This document shows, one piece after another, positions 44,706 to 56,165 of a stretch of DNA of 64,000 nt. The stretch lies in assembly GCA_023053685.1 (NCBI GenBank), contig JALIGW010000001.1, positions 228,618,434 to 228,682,433 of the forward strand. Reading direction: 5' to 3'. The notes beneath the pieces are model-generated. The model was not told where the DNA came from and did no database searches. It saw only the letters and a list, made by a program, of their open reading frames with translations. The translations under genes and the position numbers were made by a program. This DNA comes from Diadophis punctatus similis (taxonomy: Eukaryota; Chordata; Lepidosauria; Squamata; Dipsadidae). Each line of letters begins with the position of its first letter. The first letter of the stretch is position 1.

Positions 44706-45030
44706 CAGCTATTTTCTAGGCCTGCCCTACTCTCCAAATGTCTTGGGTCTGTAAGTTATAGAAATCCCAGCTAGGACAGCCAATTCATCAAATAGCGAAG
44801 CCTTTATAGATTATGTACTGATACTGGAGAAAGTGGACAGAGCTTGTGTGTTGATTGCCATGTCTTCATATTTTACATACTTTTTTACAGTTGCCCCATA
44901 GAGTGGAATTTGTGTGATTAAGTTTCCCCTTTGCTCCAGGATACAAGTGTTCCAACTGCCCTTAAAGTTAGGAAGAGCTCCTCTAAATTGAGAGAAGCAT
45001 TGTAATATTTTCCTGATGGGTCTGCATATA
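44706..45030. other. unassigned sequence
   Basis: Nothing recognised. Confidence 0.4.
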
Positions 45031-45038
45031 GATTACAT

Positions 45039-45387
45039 CAGAGGTGGGTTCCTCCCGGTTCGCACCGGTTCTGTAGAACCGGTAGCAAACCGCTGGTGAT
45101 GTCACGGAGCTGGTTCTGTCGGTGCCAGTCCATGTACGCAGACATCTTTTTTTTGCAATTTTTTTTTGAAAAAAAGTTTTTTTTGGGGGGAGGGATTTTT
45201 TGCTGATTTTTTCTTCTGCGCATGCGCAGAAGCCAAGTTTCCAGCATGGCACGCACATGCGGCACCATCTTGTTTTCGGCTTTTTTGTGTGTGAATTTTT
45301 TGAGAATTTTTGGCACTGCGCCCGTGCGGCACAGGCACATGGCGCGGGAGGAAGCGAACTGGTGGCGAGGTAAATTAGAACCCACCC
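45039..45387. mobile_element. hAT-type MITE (CAGTGGTGGGTTCC family)
   Basis: Starts CAGAGGTGGGTTCCTCCC and ends TAGAACCCACCCTG. The 8-bp duplication has one mismatch: GATTACAT (45031-45038) and GATTGCAT (45388-45395). Interior shares AACCGGTAGCAAACCGCTGG with the 3644 copy. The frames on both strands are MITE artefacts. Confidence 0.87.
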
Positions 45388-45395
45388 TGGATTGC

Positions 45396-46341
45396 ATCTG
45401 TGCGTGGTGCTTTACAAGAATGTGGTTTTAAAAAACAATTAATGCAGCCATTGAAATAATTAGGTAGTAGCACATTCTTTGAGGCCTTCAGTATTTCCTT
45501 GCAGCTACAGATTACAAAGGAAGAATAACACTGCTGAGCAAGCTGTCTTTCAAGAACGTTTGTGATTTATTACTGATCTTTATGCAGGGGAGCACTTGAT
45601 AAGTTCCAAATAAATCTAGGATTTCCAGAACAAGGCTGCTAGATATCACAGCCCTCAGAAAGCTATGCCCAGTTCTTAAAAGTCCATCACCCACTTTCTC
45701 TTTCAACTAATTGGTTCTTTTTGGCACAGCCCCCATTCTGTATTCAAGGCTCATCCATCAGGCCTTGAGCTGGTGGAAAAACAAGCTGACATATCATTTG
45801 CTAACCCTGATTGCCAAGGTCTTTTCTGACCCAAGAAGAAAGTCAACAGTTGGTGCTGTCCATACAATTTTAATGTGAGACATGGGATTAGTGGATTTTC
45901 CTAATTTATTCCCCCCCCTCTTCTACCAAGTGATGTCTGCCAGTCTAAAACTGACCATCAGTCATTCTCTTAACATGGACCAGAATGAGGTAGGTGAATG
46001 CCAACTAATTTAGCTATTTGTCAAGTTGCTCACCTGATAGAGACTTGGATGCACTCTGTTCCTGTGACCCCCTCCGTTGGGCTATTTCTGAACATTGATA
46101 CATAACTTCACTTGCTTCAGTTGAAATGGCTGGTTTATTTTCTATTCTGTGAAAATATTGAAAAGTTCTACAGGTGAGATTTATTTGAATGAAAAGAATA
46201 GCGGCTGCTGCTTTTGGTTTGTTCAGTGTAGGTTGTGATTGCATGTTGTGTTTGTTAGTCATCAGTTGAGATTTCTTCTTGCCATCTTGCTGTAGGACTC
46301 TGAAATCTTGGAGGCAGAGTTGACTTCTTAAGGAACTAGAA
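45396..46341. other. unassigned sequence, possibly LTR-like 45520-45880
   Basis: No gene recognised. 45520-45880 has an antisense poly-A-like context and no repeats; an old LTR is possible but not supported by ends. Confidence 0.3.
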
Positions 46342-46909
46342 CAGTGATGGCGAACCTATGGCATGCGTGCCACAAGTGGCACGCGGAACCATATCAGTGA
46401 GCTTAGGTCTGGTGTGCATGCATGCGCCGGCCAGCTGATTTGCGGGCCTTCTGGGCCCACTGGGAATCGGGAAACTCGGCCATTTCCAGGCTCCAGAGCG
46501 GGTGGGAAAGGCCTGTTTTTTGCTCTCCCCAAGTTCCAGAGTCTTTTTAGGAGACTGGGGAGGGCGAAAACAGCCTCCCCCCCGAAGGTCCTCTGGAAGC
46601 TGGAAACCGCCCATTTCCCGACTTCTGGTTGGACTGGAAGTCCCATTTTTTGCTCTCCCCAGGCTTCAGAGCCTTTCTAGGAGCCTGGGGAGGGCGAAAA
46701 CTGCCTTCCCCACCCCCCTGGAATCCCTCCAGAGGCCAGAAATGGCCTGTTTGGAAGTCTGAAGCCTGGGAAGAGCGAAAAACAGGCGTGCCACCGCGTG
46801 CCAGGAGTGTGGGGGGGAACATGGAATTATGGGTGTGGGCACACGCACGCACGACAACCCCATGCTCCCCCATTTTGGCACGCGAACCAAATAAGGTTCG
46901 CCATCACAG
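46342..46909. mobile_element. hAT-type MITE with perfect 8-bp TSD
   Basis: Starts CAGTGATGGCGAACCTATGG and ends AAGGTTCGCCATCACAG. The duplication AACTAGAA lies at 46334-46341 and 46910-46917. The interior contains two tandem related units: TTTTTTGCTCTCCCC…GGAGACTGGGGAGGGCGAAA, then TTTTTTGCTCTCCCCAGG…GGGGAGGGCGAAAACTG, each an imperfect palindrome. Long frames on both strands come from this GC-rich structure and are not genes. Confidence 0.93.
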
Positions 46910-46922
46910 AACTAGAACATAG

Positions 46923-47150
46923 CACAATAGCAGTAGTGCTTAGACTTATATACCACTCATAGTGCTTTACAGCAATTTCTGAGTGGTTTACAAATGTCAA
47001 GATATTGTCCCCAACAATCTAGGTCCTCCTTTTAACGACTTTGGAAGGATGGAAGGCTGAGTCAAGTTTGAGCTGGTCAGGATTGAACTGCTGGCTATGG
47101 CCAAAGTTAGCTTGCAATACTGCATTCTAATTACTATGCCACCACAGCTG
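46923..47150 (-). mobile_element. Sauria-type SINE (antisense)
   Basis: CTTAGACTTATATACCACTC, GTCCCCAACAATCTAGGTCC, GGAAGGATGGAAGGCTGAG and ACTATGCCACCACAGCTG give the full antisense SINE. Confidence 0.9.
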
Positions 47151-49277
47151 CATACCTGTAAAGGCATTGGCAAACTCTTTTAGTTTGTCCATGTTTTCAT
47201 AAACTCATCATCGCAAATGGAGTTGTATCAACCATTTGCACTGAAAAGAAAGATTTTTATAAATTTTCCTCTTTGATCACTTAATGAGTAAGAAGCCATT
47301 ACCAGATCTGAATGAGAAGGTCAGAGACAATTCTGCTGCAAATGCTATTTGTTCATAAATTGCTTCTATTAAATGGAAGTGAAATTTTACTCGGTATTTA
47401 GTATGTATGTGAGGTTATCTAATGTTAAATTAAAGAAGCGCTTTTGTTTCTTTTGACCTTGTTGAATATTCTTAGAATATGGGGCATGCTAAAGAAAGTG
47501 AGGTTCAAAAGAGGTTTTTGAGATTTTATGTACTGTACATGTTTGCCTATTGTGATTGTGATGATTGTGCTAATTAAGTAATTATTATATAATTACCATA
47601 TTGGTAATGGAATTGCTGTATTTTTCTGATGTTGTATTGAAATATACATAACATTTAAGATTGTTAATAAGTGAACCAGTTTTTAGTGGGCTTCTGCATC
47701 CTTGCTGTTTTCATAAGAATATTGGACTTGGTGGTTTTGGTTGGATTCAGCAGTTAGAATTACACAACAGTGAGGTTGTGTTTTCAGTCAGTTTTCTCCA
47801 GTATGGTTTTCCTGCAGATATGGATTTCAGAGTCTTTTAATCATATTGATCAATAGCTATGCTCAATGGGGATTATGGGAGGTGATGATCAACATACTTG
47901 GAAATACTATTTTGAAGAACACTGGCAAAGATTTTGCATTATTTACTTATTCTAAGAGATTCTAAGTATTTCCATTTTGTGAATCTGCAACATGTCTACT
48001 GAAATATATCTCAGTTCTTGCTATCCTCAGTATATTATAATTCCTTAAGCCGTTTTCTGATATTGAAACAGATATTTAAAATGTAAAAGTTAAAAAGAAA
48101 TATGGAATATTTTGTACGTTTTTAGTTTTCCCTGTGCAATGGTTTTATGATACGAGTTATTGCCCTCAAAGGCTTCTCCAAATTAAGATTATGGATATAG
48201 ACCAAAGTGCAGTAATATGAACTGTCACTAGTTGTCACTCATTTACCATTGAAAAACAATATCTGTGGGTAAAGAGAGCAAAGCAGCTGCTCTTACCTGC
48301 AACGAGAGCAGTAACTACAAAGAAAACCTTTGCCTTTGCAGCTTGTTTTAAGGTGGGGTTCAGAATCACCTCGCTGCCACTGCCTCAACTCTGGGGTTTA
48401 CTTGGATGTGCACATAAAACATTAAAAACAAACATAAAAATCCCAAAGGTTCACTATTCTTCTTGAGAATATTTGGTCTGGGTGGGAAAATACCTGGGAT
48501 GGTTATTTGTTAAACAGTGGAAAAGTGAGAGAGCAAACATGGCACCGTGCACAGGTTAAACAACAGAAGGCCAGACAGAGCCAGATAGTGTGGGACTATA
48601 AGGGTGATTCTGCTTGAAGTGGGTTTGGAGGCGAACCCAACTTAACAAATAGGTTTGAACATGAAATCTGTTAAGATACTGTAAATATGAAAGGATTTCT
48701 GATCAAAGAATGATGTTCTGATAAAGGTAGTAGTTGCTTGGGAAGGCTACCAATCCAGCAAGTTGCCATAACAGGCTTTTGGAAATATCCTCAAAAGGCA
48801 TCAAAATCTTATGAAGTTAAAACCTTGACGAAGGCTTCTTTGAATGCTGATTCTGGGTTGTCTTCTATTGCTGTACTTTCAGCTGTTCCTGTTTTAGAGC
48901 ATGCATGTCTAGGTACCTATGCATTCTTTGTACTGTATAGCTATAACAAATGGCATCTGCTTCCTCAGCACTTTGGGAACAAAGATAATCTATTATAGAT
49001 TACCTCCATACATTTAAACTATTTCCACTCATTGCATTTGTTAATATTTAAGGTGGACAGTGAAGGATAACCTAGGATTTCTTTGCAGGGTTAAGCCTCC
49101 CATTCTGCTGGATGCTGTGCATTCAGTTGAATGGGCAGCTTTTTGAATGCATAAGCAAACTATTAAGTAGACATCATCCACCCCACCAAAAATGTTGTCT
49201 AGGTCCTACAGCCTAGTCTAGAGGTAATTGAAATTGGTATGGTGACTTTCCCTGGAAAAAAATAATTATCTCTAAGT
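47151..49277. other. unassigned AT-rich sequence
   Basis: No gene or repeat recognised over 2.1 kb; the longest frame (48738-48998) has no domain. Confidence 0.4.
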
Positions 49278-49410
49278 CAGGGGTGTCATACTCACGGCGT
49301 CACATTGTTGTCACGTGACAGATCGCGACTTCCCCCCTTCACTAAACCGGGGGTGGGCGTGGCCAGCACGTGACACATCTGGCCCATGGGCCGCGAGTTT
49401 GGCACCCCTG
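49278..49410. mobile_element. hAT-type MITE (CAGGGGTGTCA family)
   Basis: Starts CAGGGGTGTCATACTCACGG and ends CGCGAGTTTGGCACCCCTG. Flanks CTCTAAGT and TTCTAACT agree at 6 of 8 positions. Related to 33112-33245 (shared TTGTCACGTGACA-like block). Confidence 0.85.
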
Positions 49411-49482
49411 TTCTAACTAAAGGAACTAACTTGAACTTGAAGGTTAGCCTTGATGTTTGATGCTTGCTAAGTGTGTGTAAAG

Positions 49483-49750
49483 CAGTGATTCTCAACCTTC
49501 CTAATGCCGCGCCCCGCGCCCCGTGCCCGTGCCCCCACCGTGACCCACCCCGCCGCCATGCCCGCCGCCATGACCCCCGCCCCGTTGTCGCCATTTCGGT
49601 TCTTTTACCCTCTGTGCATGCGCAAAGCGTTCTGCGCATGCTCAGAGGGTAAAAGAACCCAAATGGTGTCGTCTGGGCGAAGTCTCCTGACCCCTGTGAA
49701 AGGGTCGTTCGACCCCAAAGGGGTCGCGACCCTCAAGTTGAGAACCGCTG
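49483..49750. mobile_element. SPIN-like hAT MITE with perfect 8-bp TSD
   Basis: The right end on the minus strand reads CAGCGGTTCTCAACTTGAGG then GTCGCGACCCCTTTGGGGTC, strongly SPIN-like. The left end is CAGTGATTCTCAACCTTCC, more diverged. The perfect duplication GTGTAAAG is at 49475-49482 and 49751-49758. The 268-bp interior is GC-rich with a hairpin at 49598-49661 (GGTTCTTTTACCCTCTG and its complement). Confidence 0.92.
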
Positions 49751-49758
49751 GTGTAAAG

Positions 49759-50223
49759 CATCTGACTGTCTGACAGACAGATTTTTGGAAGGTTTTATTA
49801 GCAAAGCACTATACGTTAATCAGTTGAGACATATGTCCTGACATCAGGTTTGTAGCCTAAAAAGAGGATGCATAAAGGAAGGACAAGTGAAGAAATGATT
49901 AGGAGGATGGAAATTAGCTGGGGGTTTGCACTGAGGGGAAGGGGGGGACTGGCTGACTAAGGAATGGTGCAATGACCCTTGTCATCCGACCAATGCCAGA
50001 GGCAAAAACGACTCCTCCCTTGCTTCTGCAGTTTCAAGAATGCAGAATATTGATAAGCAGTGGTAGACAGTTGTTGGTCCAGGGAAACCTGTATGAGATG
50101 ACAGGGACAAATGTGATACTGTAGCTACTAGGGCTGAGCAGTACTTTAGATCCAAAGCCCAATAGGTGCTTTGGAAGATGTGAGGGGGGCAAGAATTGTG
50201 CACATTTTTGCAGACATAATACA
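49759..50223. other. unassigned sequence
   Basis: Nothing recognised. Confidence 0.4.
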
Positions 50224-50572
50224 GGTAGTGCTCGACTTACGACCACAATTGAGCCCCAAAATTTCTGTTGCTAAGTGAGACATTTGTTAAGCGAGCTTTG
50301 CCCCATTTTACGAACTTTCTTAAGTTAGTAACACGGCTGTTAAGTGAATCTGGCTTCCCCATTGACTTTGCCCGTAAGAAGGTCACAAAAGGTGATCACA
50401 TGACCCTGGGACACTGCAACTGTCATAAATATGAAACGGTTGCCAAGTGTCTGAATTTTTATTATCACGGGACTATGGAGGTGCTGCAAAAGTCAAGTCT
50501 GAAAAACAGTCATAAGTCACTTTTCTCAGTAACATAACTTTGAACAGTGACTAAATGAACTGTTGTAAGTTG
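50224..50572. mobile_element. CAGGTAGT-class miniature repeat
   Basis: Starts CAGGTAGTGCTCGACTTACG, contains TTGAGCCCCAAAATTTCTG and GTTAAGTGAATCTGGCTTCC, and fades out after AAATGAACTGTTGTAAGTTG. The right CTACCTG end is lost. Copies at 9099 and 55793. Confidence 0.8.
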
Positions 50573-50990
50573 TAACCTTAACCCTAACCCTATCTGTATA
50601 ACAGAGATGAAGTGAAGCATAATGGAGAAAATATGAAGTAATAAGAAGCAAATGTAGCAGGGACAGAGAAAGAGAATTATTAGTCATGATATAAATGCCA
50701 AAAGAAAACTCTGGTGGTTTGAATCAGCCCCAAGCCTTTTTTAACCTATTTTGTATGGATAATATTGTAGACGTTTTTGCTTTTTATCCTAAAACTTCAA
50801 AACAAAGCCATGCTTATAAAGTACCATGGATTTATTACAAACAAAACAAATACTATACAGAGATACCCAGGGTTTTGTGCTCCTTTGCAGATGTTGTGTT
50901 TCAGCACACAGAGACAAATATTCTTTGCATATTAAGATACTTTTAGAGCCGGAAGGACCAAGCTATTGATGGTCATGGCCGCATTTAACA
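50573..50990. other. unassigned sequence
   Basis: Begins with a 2-3 unit CCTAACCC-like stretch (about 50573-50590); nothing else recognised. Confidence 0.35.
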
Positions 50991-51233
50991 AATAGCAATA
51001 GCACTTAGACTTATATACCGCTTCATAGTGCTTTACAGCCCCCTCTAAGCGGTTTACAAAGTCAGCATATTGCCCCCAACAATCTCGGTCCTCATTTTAA
51101 CCCACCTCGGAAGGATGGAAGATTGACCAACCTTGAACCTGGTGAGATTCGAACTGCCAGATTGCAGGCAGATGGCAGTCAGCAGAAGTACCCCTGCAAT
51201 ACTGCATTCTAACCACTGCGCCACCACGGTTCT
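50991..51233 (-). mobile_element. Sauria-type SINE (antisense)
   Basis: AATAGCAATAGCACTTAGAC, TATATACCGCTTCATAGTGC, GCCCCCAACAATCTCGGTCC, CCTCGGAAGGATGGAAG and CTGCGCCACCACGG: complete antisense copy. Confidence 0.93.
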
Positions 51234-51876
51234 ACTAGATGTTGGAGGCCACCAGAATTTTCTAGCATTGTTTTATTGTTCCTCTCACATGAACTTCTTG
51301 TTCAGCTTCTGTTGCACCTTGAATTTTGATTGCCTGACAGACATTTTGGTGTAATCAAAGATATCCAACACCTCCTCATCCCCTTGTCTTTGATGCCTGA
51401 AACTTTGATTAGCAATTGGCTCTGACTTCTGTATTGAATTACAACTCTGTGGCTATTCATGGCCAACCATCATCTTGATGGGCTATGAACGTGCTTCAAC
51501 TGAGCAGGCCATTGATTTAGAGCTGCAAGTTGACTTTTCAGCTCTACCCAGAAACAACTTATTGAGTCACTCTGCAGACCCTCTCTAACCAGCCAGATAT
51601 TTCAGTCGCATAAAGATCCCAAAATTCAGAATGGCCCTTTCTTTAGCCAGACTCAATGCCTTCCAACAGCCATTACTGAAAGAAGATACAAAAAATCCCC
51701 TTCAAATAAAGACTGTGTCCATGTCGGTAGAATAATTGAATCAATAGAAAACATTATGCTCTATTGTCCCCTCTATGCAGATGTACACCAGGAATTATTA
51801 TTTCTACTTTTTATTAAATTCCCTGGCCATCCTAATTTGTTTTATTTTAAAATGCTATTATTTATTATTTATTTAT
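51234..51876. other. unassigned sequence
   Basis: Nothing recognised until the ATTT repeats of the next LINE. Confidence 0.35.
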
Positions 51877-52630
51877 TTTTATTTATTTATTTTGTCAAAC
51901 ACTTATTAGAAAGTACATATAAGTATAAACATGATTTGAATACATGAAATGATACGAATAAAAATAAATGGGGACAGTAGGACAGGGACGGTAGGCACGC
52001 TGGTGGGCTTATGCACGCCCCTTACAGACCTATTAGGAATGGGGTGAGGTCAACAGTAGACAATCTAAAGTTAAAATTTTGGGGGTTTGGGGATGAAACC
52101 ACAGAATCGAGTAGTGTATTCCAGGCATTGACCACTCTGTTGCTGAAGTCGTTTTTTCTGCAATCGAGTTTGGAGCAGTTAACTTTAAGTTTGTATCTAT
52201 TGTGTGCTCGTACGAAGAGGCAGCATGTGACAGTAACTGGGAGTGAGAGAGCATTCCTTTTTTACCTTCGTAATGGGACAGATTATGGACATAAGTCTGA
52301 GGAATTTCATCTCAATCGTAAGTTGATATGAAGATACCAGATAAATAAACGTATTCTGTGATTTACCCACCGCGTGGAGTTTATCTACTTGGGAGAGCCA
52401 TAATTTTATGAACTACGGTTAGGTCGGACCGAAGGCGGCATAGTTCTAAGTTGTCTTAAGCCCAGAATTTCAAGTCTGGTGGCATAAGGTATTCTGTTGC
52501 GAGCAGAGGAGTGGAGGACTCTTCTCCAGAGTATCAGATCAACACCATCTCTTTGTCTACTGCCAAATATTGCTCAGGAGTCTGCACTTTATGCTGTAGG
52601 ATTGATTCTAACCCTCTTAGATATTTTAGG
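51877..52630 (-). mobile_element. LINE 3' region (CR1 group), antisense
   Basis: ATTTATTT then TTTTGTCAAACACTTATTAG is the antisense 3' tail. TTATGCACGCCCCTTACAGA, GACAATCTAAAGTTAAAATTT, CCAGGCATTGACCACTCTGTT and GTTTGGAGCAGTTAACTTTAA match, in reverse, the sense copy at 53960-54310 (peptide NRVVNAWNTLPDSVVSSPNP there). About 750 bp, frames broken. Confidence 0.75.
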
Positions 52631-52636
52631 TAGTAT

Positions 52637-52639
<3 letters not shown>

Positions 52640-52697
<58 letters not shown>
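52640..52697. repeat. (AC)n microsatellite
   Basis: About 29 AC units. Confidence 0.98.
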
Positions 52698-52701
<4 letters not shown>

Positions 52702-52772
52702 TTCTTTTGTATTTTATTCTAATTAACTCTGATTTCTGCATTCTGCATGCTGGTCTATGACCGGATAAAGAT

Positions 52773-52773
<1 letters not shown>

Positions 52774-52825
<52 letters not shown>

Positions 52826-52833
52826 AATGATGA
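52774..52833. repeat. (GAT)n microsatellite
   Basis: About nineteen GAT units with one AAT variant. Confidence 0.97.
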
Positions 52834-53959
52834 CACTGACTACATGTTCCTGTTTGGCTCTGAGTAACTCCTTTTGGGAATATGATTTTGGACTGCACAA
52901 CTTTAATTCCTGAATCCAGACGAGGACATAACAGTGTTATACTGAATGACTTCCTAGTTCAACACTTCTGTTTTGCTTCTAGTGGATGCACTCTAATTAT
53001 TACCTTCCGGAATTCCTAGCCGTGACTGGAGAGAGTGGATATTGCAGTTATAACATCTGTTGTGTACATGTTTTGGTGTGTTGTGGATTTCCTGGCTTTA
53101 GGTGGCTCTTGCTCATATGGTACAGCCATTCATATTGGTGTGTAGGTGTATATTTCTACTACTAGGTTTATTTATTAAAATATCTAGCTGAAAATAAAAA
53201 ATAAGTTTTTCTTCTGCATTTTTATAGATTGTTTTATGTTAAAAATATACGCTTCTTCGCTCATAAATATGTCATGCCTTTTTGTTGTTGCTGCTGCTGT
53301 TGTTTACTTTTGCTGATGGCAAGTTTTACTGTGTGTCATTTACTGCTCAAGCAGAAGGTGTTTTTCCCCCCAGAATCAGAGAAAAGCAAAGTCCCTGTGG
53401 GAAATTAAAATCCCACAATTTTCTAAAATTACTTTTAAAAAGGAGAGAAACACAAACACCAAAATGGGTAGACTAGAACAATTAGTTCTTAATTGCCTTT
53501 AAATGCTCAGTATCTAATTGAATCATAATATTTTCTTTTAAGAGTTGTTTCCATGTGGGATTTTAAATTTCAAGTACTGTAGTTGTCATTGTTCTGACAG
53601 TGCATTGTTTCCCTATCAATGTTGTTTGTTTGTAGCAATATTTCTTGGGACTGATGCTAGTATCAACTCTCTTGCTGGGTACTATTGATGTACTGAGTAC
53701 TGAATTCTTGTCAACCGACATTGAAAGATAGACTCCTAACCTACTTGCTTTGGAGGTAGAAAGCAATATCTGTTTAGGATTAAAATGTGATCATATGCAA
53801 GGACATGTTTAATTACAAAATGTCAACAACTTGTTTTACTTATGAGGATAAGACAATTAAAGAAAATATTAATTATTAGCTCACAAAATTATCTGCCACA
53901 ATGTCTACTTGTTAATGACTACTTCAGCTTCAATCGCAATAATGCATGAGCTCACAATA
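52834..53959. other. unassigned sequence
   Basis: No gene or repeat recognised. Confidence 0.4.
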
Positions 53960-54312
53960 GATATAAACTTAATGTAAACCGCTCCAAACTTGATTGCAAA
54001 AAAATCAACTTCAACAACAGAGTGGTCAATGCCTGGAACACTTTACCTGACTCAGTAGTTTCTTCGCCAAACCCCAAAAACTTCAACCTCAGATTATCTA
54101 CCATCGACCTCACCCCATTCCTAAGAGGTCGGTAAGGGGCGTGCATAAGCGCACAATCGTGCCTACCGTTCCTGTCCTAATGTGCCCATATATTCATACC
54201 TCTTTTACTCTTATTCATGCTTGTACTATCACATATATATTCAATCATGTTTTACTGTTTATACTTTGCTTATAATCATATATGCTTGACAAATAAAACA
54301 AATACAAAAATA
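53960..54312 (+). mobile_element. LINE 3' region (CR1 group), sense
   Basis: Conceptual translation gives the typical non-LTR RT C-terminal phrase FNNRVVNAWNTLPDSVVSSP near 54005-54070, followed by a 3' UTR and TTGACAAATAAAACAAATAC at the tail. Sister of 51877-52630. Confidence 0.78.
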
Positions 54313-54805
54313 AAAAAAATACCTGCTTTCCAAGAAGAATACCATCTGATACAATGGACAAAAATGACTGGCAACATTGCTAAACATAATCATACTAAGG
54401 AATAATAATGATTTTTGGCTTTGTTGTAATTTTGAAACCTACTCTTTATGGTTTAGTGTGGTGTGAACATAGCCATAAGTAAAAAATGCAAATCAATCCA
54501 GCTATTATAATGTCCTAAGTGTTATAAACTATGGAGGCAGATGGGCTTAGAACTGAGGGGAAAAAGCACAAGATATCAATCTGAAAGTGACATTATGATA
54601 GCTTTACCCATGCGACTGAGTTTCCTGTTACCTTGGTAACATGTAAAAGCTAGTCATCCATTTGGTAATGATGGTACTTCCCAGCCTTCCCCAGTTTGGT
54701 GGTCTCCATTTGTCTCGAAACAAAACCAGGGAATATTTGGATTTTTTGGATGCCGCTGAACTGCAAAATTCAGCAGCTGAAATGAGCATGACCAATGATG
54801 AGAGA
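54313..54805. other. unassigned sequence
   Basis: Nothing recognised. Confidence 0.4.
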
Positions 54806-54813
54806 AGCTAGGA

Positions 54814-54948
54814 CAGGGGTCCTCAAACTTGGCAACTTTAAGACTTGTGGACTTCAACTCCCAGAATTCCACAGCCAGCTTTGCTGGCTGGAGAATTCTG
54901 GAAGTTGAAGTCCACAAGTCTTAAAGTTGCCAAGTTTGAAGACCTCTG
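54814..54948. mobile_element. hairpin hAT MITE with perfect 8-bp TSD
   Basis: Starts CAGGGGTCCTCAAACTTGGC and ends GCCAAGTTTGAAGACCTCTG. The perfect duplication AGCTAGGA lies at 54806-54813 and 54949-54956. The palindrome is the same GACTTGTGGACTTCAACTCC sequence as in 12779 and 25981. Confidence 0.95.
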
Positions 54949-55029
54949 AGCTAGGAGTTCAGCAGTAGCTGGAAAAGCAGATCTCCTATCTATCGCCTAG
55001 AAAAAGTGAAAAGCAGTTGAACTCCAGAT

Positions 55030-55490
55030 TAGAGAAGATTGATTGATTATATGTCATCAAGTCAATGTTACCTCTGAATGAACAGTTATGCAAACCTTCC
55101 AGAGGATGATCTACCTCTAACCTGACCCATCAGATCTTCCAGTAGTGTAGATTGTATATTATAAATTGCTGTTGTGACTATAGTCCAATCCATCCACCTT
55201 GTTGGTGGCCATCCCTTTCCTTCTATCTTTCCTAATGTTATGGTATTCTCAGGGGACATGTGCCTTTATATAATGTGTCCAAAATATGATAATTGGACCC
55301 TTCACTTGATTTGTACTTTGGGTGAGAAGCTTAGATTTTGTTCTCTGATGTCCCTTGCAATCCGCAGCATTCTCAAGAGGATTCTCCGGCGTCAGTACTC
55401 TTTCTATCCTGTTTCTTCAAAGTCCAGCTTTTGTATCCCTAGAGTATCATAAGGACAACCATTGCCTGCACATTTCTGACTTCGAAAGGT
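55030..55490 (-). mobile_element. dispersed repeat, family uncertain
   Basis: TCCATCCACCTTGTTGGTGG, TGTCCAAAATATGATAATTGG, GTACTTTGGGTGAGAAGCTT and CCGCAGCATTCTCAAGAGGA form a block pattern I have seen repeatedly in squamate genomes, probably antisense LINE sequence. The family cannot be named from memory with certainty. Confidence 0.4.
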
Positions 55491-56165
55491 ATAGATATAT
55501 CATGCATTGAATATCTTTCCCAATATCTCAAAAGATCTAGACTGGATAGTAACAGTGGAATGTCAGAGAAAGAAACAACTACTAAACATAGATAGATTAG
55601 ACATAAATAAAAACATTATGCAAATCTTTCTAGTAACATATTCTTTCTTTTATTTCCCCCACCATTGATCAAAACGTAAGATTTCTTTCATCTACTTTAA
55701 TACTTTATATTATACATACATTCTTTATATTATGTTGTTAATTATATTATGTTAATCATATGTTACTCAAATCATATCCATATTTCCATCACTAAGCAAG
55801 ATGGTTGTTAAGTGAGTGATGCCCAATTTTATAACCTTTTCTGGCGTGGCTGTCACATGAATCATTGCAGCTGTTAAATGAATCCCTTGACCGTTAAGTG
55901 AATATGTCTCCCTACCCCCTTGACTTTGCTTATCAGAAGCAGTCAGGAAAAATCACAAATGGTGATCACATGATTCTGGGATCGTTGTAAGTACGAGGAC
56001 CAGTCATAAGTCACTATTTTCGGGAGCAGGGGGGTAGGCCGCTCTCGGGGAACGAGAAGTCGCTATCTTCAAGCGATTCCTTGTTCTGGCCCCTCTGGTG
56101 TGGTTCCATCTAGCTCAGCCCGAGGACCTGGTAACCAGGGATGTCAGGGCCCCGGGCTCAAGCTG

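Noticed and set aside
46336..46922. Long frames on both strands near 46.3-46.9 kb
   Set aside because: Explained by the GC-rich palindromic interior of a TSD-flanked MITE.
50573..50590. Short CCTAACCC-like, telomere-like repeat
   Set aside because: Only two to three imperfect units; chance or repeat end.
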